A stretch of DNA of 48,767 nt from positions 155,001 through 203,767 of the forward strand of contig MCFG01000073.1 in assembly GCA_002104895.1 (NCBI GenBank), read 5' to 3'. Source of the stretch: Anaeromyces robustus (taxonomy: Eukaryota > Neocallimastigomycota > Neocallimastigomycetes > Neocallimastigales > Neocallimastigaceae). This document shows, piece by piece, positions 41,347-48,767 of the stretch (position 1 is its first letter; every line of letters begins with the position of its first letter). A program made the position numbers and the translations under genes. Under the pieces are notes generated by a model. The model saw only the letters and a program-made list of their open reading frames with translations, was not told the DNA's origin and made no database searches.

Positions 41347-43943
41347 TATTATTTATTATTATTATTATTTATTATTTACCAATAGAATCAGTTAAAAGGA
41401 ATCTTAAAGTTGGAATAAGTAATTCAATTGGAGCACCAATAGGTGTTTGATTAATAGAAGTATTAGAATCAGATACTTTACGATTATCTACAATTCTTCT
41501 TAAACAATGGAATATAATAACTCTATATTTTATAATTTCTTCAGCATCTAAATATTCATTTAAATCATTAATGGCTGTATTAGAAAGTGTACTAATAATT
41601 TTCTTTTCAGTAGGTATTAATTTATTTTCATTATGAATTTCTCCATCAAAACAAAGACGATTAATTAAAAAAGAAAGCATATCATTAGTTTGTTCTGGAT
41701 AATAAATATTTCTTGCTAATGAACCAATACAATCAACAACGGCACTTTGAAATACTTCAACATCTTGAGGGGAATCTGTTTTATTTTTCACTGAAATTAA
41801 AAGATGTTTGGATAAATTATCTAATAATTCTAAACAAGTAAGACCAATAGAACGTTCATTAGATGTAATTACAAAAGTTAATACAAAAATAATATTAGTT
41901 TGAATTTTAATATCATTTTTATTAGATTCAGAATTATTTAAACGTTTAAATAACGAAGTAATTAATAAATAACGATATTGATTTTGAATTGAATCCATAG
42001 CAATTTTTAATATTTTTGTTAAATAATGTAAATAAGACCATTGATCTTTATCCGTAAGGAAACTAATATATTTAATAAAAAAAAATAAATAAGATATAAT
42101 AAATTATATAATTAATATATATATATATAAAATAAATAAATTTAAAAAATATATATATTTATTAAAAATATTTTTTTATTTATATATATTTATATATATT
42201 TATATATATTTATTTATATATTTATATATTTACTTATAAATTGGAGAAATAATTTTTTCAAAGGATGCTGGTGTAACTTTTTGCATAAGTTCAGAAATTG
42301 ATTTTAAAGCATAATTTTCTAATTCAAGAACGTCACTACTAACATTTTTCTTTTCTAAAGTATGTGCTTTAGCTTCTTCAACATTATTAATACTAATATT
42401 AGCTTTTGATGTTGATATTAAAATATTTTCTACTAAAGGTTGAATTATAATAAGATATTGATCAATTTTTGGTGAATTCAAAAAAGTATTTGAAGCTACG
42501 ACAGAATGGATTGCTTTTAAACCATTTAATCTTGTTCTAAAATTATAAAATATAACAATGAATTAATTATAATTAGAATAATTAAATAATAGCCATTTAA
42601 TTAAATGAATATTAAATTATTAAAAAAAAAAAAAAAAAAGGATAAAACAAAATTTTAAATACATATATATATAAACTTACTCATTTCTTTTTTGTTCATT
42701 TTGATTTTCATATGTACAAGATTTACAAAACTTTTCCAAAACTTGAAGATATTTAGTATGAAAAGATTCATCAATATCAAGTGCTACATGATCATGTTTT
42801 GAACTGAAATTCATAAACTATTTATAATATTAATTTATTATCAATTATCATATAAATAATATATATTATACAATATTAAAAATTAATTCTATTATTTTTT
42901 ATTATTTTTTTTTTATTTGTTTTATTATTTGTAATAAAATATATAAAACTTACAGTATTTGTAACTTCTGTTAATAAATCCATATTAGAATTAAGAACTT
43001 CATAAAATATATTAATGGCATTTTTAGATATTAAATTCATGTGTTGTGGACAAGTATTAATAAGTGAATCAAGAATGGTAAGAGTAACCTTCACTAAACT
43101 ATTTATCATAAAGAATGTTGTATTAATTAATGATAATTTTTATATCATTATTATTATTATTATTATTATTAGTAATAGTAGTAGCAGTAGTATTAATTTT
43201 TTTTTTTTAAGTTATAAATTAATATTAAAGATAAAGATAAAAAAAAAATAAATAAAATTTATATTAATATATGCATTTCTTTATATATTTGGTATAAAAT
43301 TAAAAATCTAAAATTAAATTTTATATATATATATATATTTATATATTATAAAAAATAAATTTTACTCTGGTCTTGAATTCCATATATCTCTTTTAGCCTT
43401 TTTTTCAAGATAATTACCAACTTTAATTAATTTTTGAGGTCTAGATTTCGCATAAAACATTAAAAAGGAAAGGTTATTTGTTTTAGCACCTTCTTCCCCA
43501 GGACCTTTCGGATAAACATTATTAACTAATAATGCATGATTATAACAACTTTGAAAACACATGGAGGGGTCTATAATATCATAAAATGAAAAATAATTTC
43601 CACGAGTACTTCTTTTTTCTTTTGCTTTTTTAACTTTAGCTAATTTATCACTAGATGCTGTAATAGTTGAAGTAGTAGAAGAATTTATACTGAAATTGGA
43701 TATTGAATGAGTATCACTTTTTGCTTTAACTGGAATAAAATCTTCTTCCGAAATATTATAAGGTGTATTATTATTATTATTTTTATTTCCTCTATTAATT
43801 TCAAATTCACTTGATTTACTTTTATAAATACTATAATTTATTTTTTCTTTATTACTATTTCTAATATTAATACTACCAATATTCTCTTCTTTATACACCT
43901 CCAAATTATTTATATCAAATTGACTATGTTCGTATCGGGCCAT
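38724..43943 (-). CDS. EFR3: EFR3, plasma-membrane anchor of the PI4-kinase III-alpha complex
   Basis: Fourteen exons give 1019 residues with every phase matching: 43943-43366, 43098-42954, 42817-42681, 42536-42234, 42062-41380, 41237-41186, 41026-40999, 40828-40670, 40545-40426, 40271-40183, 40002-39759, 39622-39506, 39368-39319 and 39078-38724. The family match is in the N-terminal armadillo/HEAT-like part: YAKSRPQKLIKVGNYLEKK and KRDI (about 164-187), VKVTLTILDSLI, TNTFMNF and RLNGLKAIHSVV, all in the order seen in EFR3 of yeast and animals. EFR3 sits at the plasma membrane and recruits the PI4-kinase through TTC7/Ypp1. Known EFR3 proteins begin almost at the block that starts here at Met128 (MCFQSC), so there is a 127-residue Ser/Lys-rich extension. 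The C-terminal 120 residues are disordered. Exons of 28, 50 and 52 nt are unusually small. It is longer than yeast or human EFR3 (about 780-820). Confidence 0.88.
39421..39461 (+). repeat. Long poly(A) tract in EFR3 intron
   Basis: About 40 consecutive A bases within the intron between EFR3 exons 12 and 13 (39369-39505). On the transcribed strand it is a poly(U) run near the middle of a 137-nt intron, where it might serve as an extended pyrimidine tract. Confidence 0.85.
40066..40143 (+). repeat. (TTTA)n array in EFR3 intron
   Basis: About 19 tetranucleotide units lie in the intron between EFR3 exons 10 and 11 (40003-40182). Confidence 0.9.
41282..41372 (+). repeat. (ATT)n array in EFR3 intron
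   Basis: ATT units, partly interrupted by TTTATT, occupy most of the intron between EFR3 exons 5 and 6 (41238-41379), almost touching the 5' splice site at its right end. Confidence 0.9.
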
Positions 43944-44706
43944 TTTGTAATATTATTTATTTTTTAGTTTTTTTTTTTTTTAATAATTTTATTTCAAAAT
44001 AAATTTATATAAAGATAATTATTATATTATTTTTTTTTAATTTTAATGATTAATTATTTTATATATTATTTAACAAAAAATTATTGTTATTTTATTTTTT
44101 TGTTTTTTGTTTTTTTATTTTTGGTTGGTTTTATATATAAATTTATATTATTATATTAATGTAAGAAATATTATTTCAGTTGTAATTTTATTAATTTATA
44201 ATGATTTTTAATTTTTTATTATTATTTGTTTGTATTTGTTTGTTTTATTTTTAATTGTTATTGATAAATAATTATCCAATTGTTTCCAAGTTATTTTTTA
44301 TGTTTAATTTTTTAAATTATGAAAATTTTTATTGTTGAATTGAATTTGAAATTCAATACGAAAAAGAAAAAAGAATTTTAATAGATATTATTAATGTATT
44401 GTGGTATTAAATTCAAATAATATATAATACGTATACATAGATATAATTGTTTTAAGTTCAGTGTTTTTTTTTTTTTTTTTTTTATTAGTATTGTTAAATA
44501 TTTTTTTTATTTAAAATATTTATTTATTAATTGATTAATTTGTTTTTAATAGAAATAGTAATTAATTCATAATTTAAAGAAGAATTTTTATTTATATAAA
44601 AATAAAGAAATCCATAATAAGGTGTGATTGTATTAAGAATTAAATTATAGTATAAAAAAAGATAAGATATAATAATATTATATATATAAATAATATTTAG
44701 TTTAAG

Positions 44707-44737
<31 letters not shown>

Positions 44738-44807
44738 GATTTTATGAATTTTTTTATCTTAATTTTACTACTCTAATTATTTTATTTTTATTTTATCAAT
44801 TAATTAG

Positions 44808-45000
<193 letters not shown>

Positions 45001-45573
45001 GGATATGGTTGGAGGGTATGGCCAAAGTATAATAAAAATAATTAAAAACAAATTTTTGATTTTTTCTATATAATAAAAAGATTTATATTTGTTTTAAATA
45101 GTTTTACTTTGTATGATTATTTATTATTTTAATACTGATGAGTAAAACATATGAGTAAAACATAAAAAAAAAAACCCTTAATATTATAATTAATATTATT
45201 AATATTATTGTTATTTATTTTTATTATTTATTATTAAATTTGTTTTAAATCAAAAAAAATAATTTATATATTTATCATATATTATAATATATTATAATAA
45301 TATATATTTATCATATATTATAATATATTATAATAAATAATTCCTTTTTATAAAAAAAATATTAAAATTTTAAAAATTTATATTTTTTTTAATTTAATAA
45401 ATTAAATATAATGTGATATTCTAATTATTTATTATAAATTATTAATTATTATTATTATTATTAATTATTAATTGTTATTATTATTATTATTAATAATTAT
45501 TCAATATTATTATTATTATTATTTATTATTTTATATGATTATTATTATTATTTATTATTATTTATTATTAACG

Positions 45574-45613
<40 letters not shown>

Positions 45614-45802
45614 ATTATATAACTGTTAACTTGACATAATCTTATTATATTCCAACAAACATGAATTAAATATTTCTATTTTTTTATTTTATTTTATAAA
45701 TAATATAAACTATAAATGCTTTTATTTCTATAAAAATCATTCTTTTGGATTATCATTATTTAAATAATAATATTGATTATCGTTATAAACAATTATTATA
45801 TA

Positions 45803-45940
45803 ATTACTATCATTATAATATATATAATGATTTAATTTTCCATTTTTTTAATTACTATCATTATAATATATATAATGCTTTAATTTTCCACTTTTTTAAT
45901 TACTATCATTATAATATCTTTAATTTTCCACTTTTCTAAA
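45803..45940 (+). repeat. 48-bp tandem repeat, three copies
   Basis: Units begin ATTACTATCATTATAATAT at 45803, 45851 and 45899. The third copy lacks about 10 bp in the middle. Unit length is a multiple of three, so the plus frame stays open for 64 codons and encodes a Tyr/Asn/Phe-rich repeat, which I regard as chance. Confidence 0.9.
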
Positions 45941-47628
45941 TATCTATTGATTATTATATATATATTATTCTAATTTTATTATCTTATTTTATTATTATTC
46001 ATATTACTTATTGTATATCTTTTAAACATTATTTAATATATCAACATTTTAATAAATTAAAAGTTGTAATTGGTAATTATTGATTATATTATATCCAATA
46101 TAATTTTTCCTCCTTTCATGACATTATTCATCTTATAAACACGTTACGAATATTGAATTATTATTATTTTATTAATTAATAAATCTCTATTAATATATTA
46201 TTTTCTTTTTTACCTCAAATTTTCAATATATAAATAAAATAAGAAGTATTAGAAACTTTTATAATAATAATACTATATCTCTATAATTAATATTTATTAA
46301 TTATATTCAATTTTATATGAATATATTATTAAAATGATAAAAAAAAATTAAAGATGTTAAAAAACTTTTTTATTATATTTTTGACATTATATTTAATTTT
46401 TATTTTTATTTTATTTTTTTTTTTTAATCTTTTCTTGTATTTTTTATTATTCAATAATAATAATTAAATATTATATAAAAAAGAAAAGTAATTTTATAAT
46501 TATAATATTAATAATAAAATATTTAAAAAAAAAATAAAAAAAAAACTAAATATATATATTTCTTAAATTCTAAAATTTTAAGAACTATATATATAGTTTG
46601 ATTAATTTATTAAATTCTTAAAATTAAGTTTACCATATAAAAATAAAAATATTATATTTAATATAATGAAATATAGTTTTATTATAAATTTTATTTTTAG
46701 TAAATAATTCATATATAGTCATTTTATTATTTACTATATAAAGTTATTCATTAATTCTTTTTTTTTAAAAAAAAAAAAAAAAATGAATATTCAAAGAAAT
46801 ATTATCAATATGTTAATGTAAAAATAAATATTCATTTAATAAAAATTTTGCATATAAAATAAATATGAAATTTTATATATACATTGAAACATTTTTTTTA
46901 CTTTATTTTATTTTATTTTATTTTATTTATATATATATATATAATACATATAAAAATTAAAATATAAAAAAAAATGTTTCATAAAAGAGAAAGATGATAT
47001 ATCACAAAAACATCAAAAGTTTAAAATATACACTTTTATAATTTATTAATAATAAAAATAATTAAAATAAAAAATAAAGATATTGAATAATTAATTATAA
47101 AGTAAAATATAAGATGTTTTTTATTTTTTTTTATTTTTTTTTTTTCCTTTTCTTTTTTCTAAAAAAAAAAAAAAAAAAAAAAAAATTTATGTACTATTAA
47201 AACATATCATTATATGCAAAATTGTTTATTATTTAGATATGATATAAATAAAACTTTATATAGCATTAACAGTAATACCGCTGGTTACTTATTGAATGCT
47301 AATAAGAATATTTTTTACAAGAAATAAAATGCACGTGATATCATAAAAATATGTAAAATAAGAAAATAAAGAAATTAAAAAAAAAAACTAAAAAGAAAGA
47401 GAAGCATGTAACAGTCCAAATAAGTAAATTAATCCTAAGAAAGAAAGAAAAAAAAGGCCAAGAAAGGAAGTCCAAATTAATCCTAAAAAAAGTCGCTTAA
47501 TAAATCTAATTTTCATAATTAATGATAAAGTCGTTCATAAATTCTAAAAAAAAAAAGATTCTAAAGAAATTATAACATATTCATCTAAAATAGGTCAAGA
47601 TTTCAATGTTGTTTACTCTAACTGAAAA

Positions 47629-47632
<4 letters not shown>

Positions 47633-47684
<52 letters not shown>

Positions 47685-48767
47685 GCACACAATTTGTACG
47701 TCAACTTTATTGAATTTAAATATTAAAATACATGAATCATAAAAAAAACACATAATGAAAAAAAATGATACTAAAAAAAATAAAAACCAGTAAAATATTA
47801 TAGATAATAATAGATAATACTGGAGGAAAAAAAGAAGTATAATAATATTTAAAAACAATAAATCCATACAGCCCTTAATTCTAAATATAGAATTAAAGTA
47901 AAATTGATCTATCCTATTCCACTAGGGTCGGAAATAGGATCGGCATTTGCCCTACTAGGCTGTCCTACTGTGTTATCAGCATTGACGTTCCTGGAGAGGT
48001 TGGTTTTAAATTTATTGAATAATATATGTTGTCTTTTACAGACAACAGGCATGATATCATTCAATAGAGCCGCAGATCGCAACAAGAATGGGGATTTTGA
48101 ATAAGTACCAGATTCAGTCTGACACTTAAACAAACATTCCCATTCCTTTTTGTATGGACTATTGTTAATTCTATCACTAAAACCATAATCTCTACCACCA
48201 ATTAAAAAAATATATATTCTATACCTATTAACTATTTTTTTACTACCTAATATATCTATATTACTTATACTATTATTACTACTTTTATAACCCTTAACAA
48301 TATTATTTATTCTATTATCCACACTAGGGTTATTACTGGTCCTAACTAAACTATTAAAAAGACTATCTAAAAAATAAAAAAAATTTCTATCTAAATCAGA
48401 GAAGTGATCAATACGAAGATTTTTAAATAAGAAACAATTTATAAACCAATGATCAATTCTCTGATAACTGTCACAATGGAAACAACATGAACAACAATTA
48501 GGACAAGAATTATTAATCATTTTAGCAGCTTTTGCAACTCTAGCATCGATTTTATATCCACATCTTGCCCTAAGTATCCACCGAAAACCTTTGCTATATT
48601 CAGGAAATTCTAGATTAAGCTTTAAGTAACTTCTTGATTCTTCAAAGTTGTACAATTTATAAGTTTTAGCTTTAATTGATTTATCACTGTTCATGTCTCT
48701 GTCCCAATAGAATTCCATAATTTCTTTAGTAGAGGATGAAATATTGTTTAATTTATCATTTAATATT
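47633..48767 (-). mobile_element. 3' part of a non-LTR (LINE-type) retrotransposon, continues past window edge
   Basis: On the minus strand the element enters at the right edge with an open frame, ends its ORF at 47909, has a 227-bp 3' UTR with AATAAA and a TGCCAT terminus, and then a run of 49 A (T on the plus strand, 47633-47681). The reading frame carries a Cys/His zinc-binding segment typical of the C-terminus of non-LTR reverse transcriptases. Its last 90 residues resemble the truncated copy at 12726-13234. The frame has no stop in the portion seen, so an intact full-length element is possible; the reverse transcriptase domain itself would lie outside the window. Confidence 0.8.
47909..48767 (-). 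CDS. Non-LTR retrotransposon ORF2, C-terminal part (5' incomplete)
   Basis: The frame is open from the window edge to the stop at 47909-47911, about 285 codons. An ATG at 48718 is not taken as the start because the frame continues upstream without a stop. Counting from that Met, residues 45-75 read FRWILRARCGYKIDARVAK, which fits the segment just before the zinc knuckle in LINE reverse transcriptases. C72, C75, H90 and C95 (C-x2-C ... H-x4-C) then form the putative zinc-binding site, with additional Cys residues between. This end is thought to help bind template RNA during target-primed reverse transcription. The C-terminal block GGRDYGF to VGQPSRANAD is shared with the truncated copy in this window but is clearly diverged, so the two belong to related but distinct families. 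Confidence 0.75.
   Translation of the reverse strand, partial: ILNDKLNNISSSTKEIMEFYWDRDMNSDKSIKAKTYKLYNFEESRSYLKLNLEFPEYSKGFRWILRARCGYKIDARVAKAAKMINNSCPNCCSCCFHCDSYQRIDHWFINCFLFKNLRIDHFSDLDRNFFYFLDSLFNSLVRTSNNPSVDNRINNIVKGYKSSNNSISNIDILGSKKIVNRYRIYIFLIGGRDYGFSDRINNSPYKKEWECLFKCQTESGTYSKSPFLLRSAALLNDIMPVVCKRQHILFNKFKTNLSRNVNADNTVGQPSRANADPISDPSGIG

Overview
The window looks like nuclear DNA from an anaerobic gut fungus (Neocallimastigomycota). It is extremely A+T-rich between genes, full of homopolymer runs, (TTTA)n and (AAT)n arrays, with many short AT-rich introns (GT..AG) and Asn-, Ser- and Lys-rich proteins. One secreted protein carries three CBM10-like fungal dockerin modules, which are a hallmark of that phylum's cellulosomes. 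No organism name is given, so this assignment is inference from composition and the dockerins.

Eight coding units can be read, seven of them complete. All spliced models below were assembled by hand from splice sites whose phases agree across every junction. Left to right: (1) 351-5538, minus, a 9-exon GCKIII/Ste20-type protein kinase of about 1232 residues with a long disordered tail. (2) 10769-11691, plus, a 4-exon Sec61-beta tail-anchored translocon subunit whose first exon is only the ATG. (3) 12726-13234, plus, a 5'-truncated non-LTR retrotransposon copy with a poly(A) tail and an 11-bp target-site duplication. (4) 13504-15293, minus, a 4-exon Eaf7/MRGBP (CT20) subunit of the NuA4 acetyltransferase. 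(5) 16083-19817, plus, an 8-exon TFIIIA with nine fingers plus a separated tenth. (6) 21767-23857, minus, a secreted triple-dockerin protein. (7) 30658-34079, minus, an 11-exon leucine-rich-repeat single-pass membrane protein in which most exons encode one repeat. (8) 38724-43943, minus, a 14-exon EFR3, the plasma-membrane anchor for the PI4-kinase complex. The right edge, 47633-48767, minus, is the 3' end of a second, related non-LTR element that runs out of the window.

There is no operon-like organisation and no single pathway linking the genes. EAF7 and TFIIIA are divergently transcribed from a 789-bp gap that probably serves as a shared promoter region. The kinase and Sec61-beta are also divergent but 5.2 kb apart. 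Large gene-free stretches (5.5-10.8, 23.9-30.7, 34.1-38.7 and 43.9-47.6 kb) hold simple repeats, small tandem duplications, recurring A(n)T(n) palindromes and at least one less AT-biased island (7531-7790) that may be a degraded element. I saw no tRNA, rRNA or CRISPR.

The strongest candidates for something new are the triple-dockerin protein with no recognisable catalytic module and the exon-per-repeat LRR membrane protein with an Asn-rich cytosolic tail.
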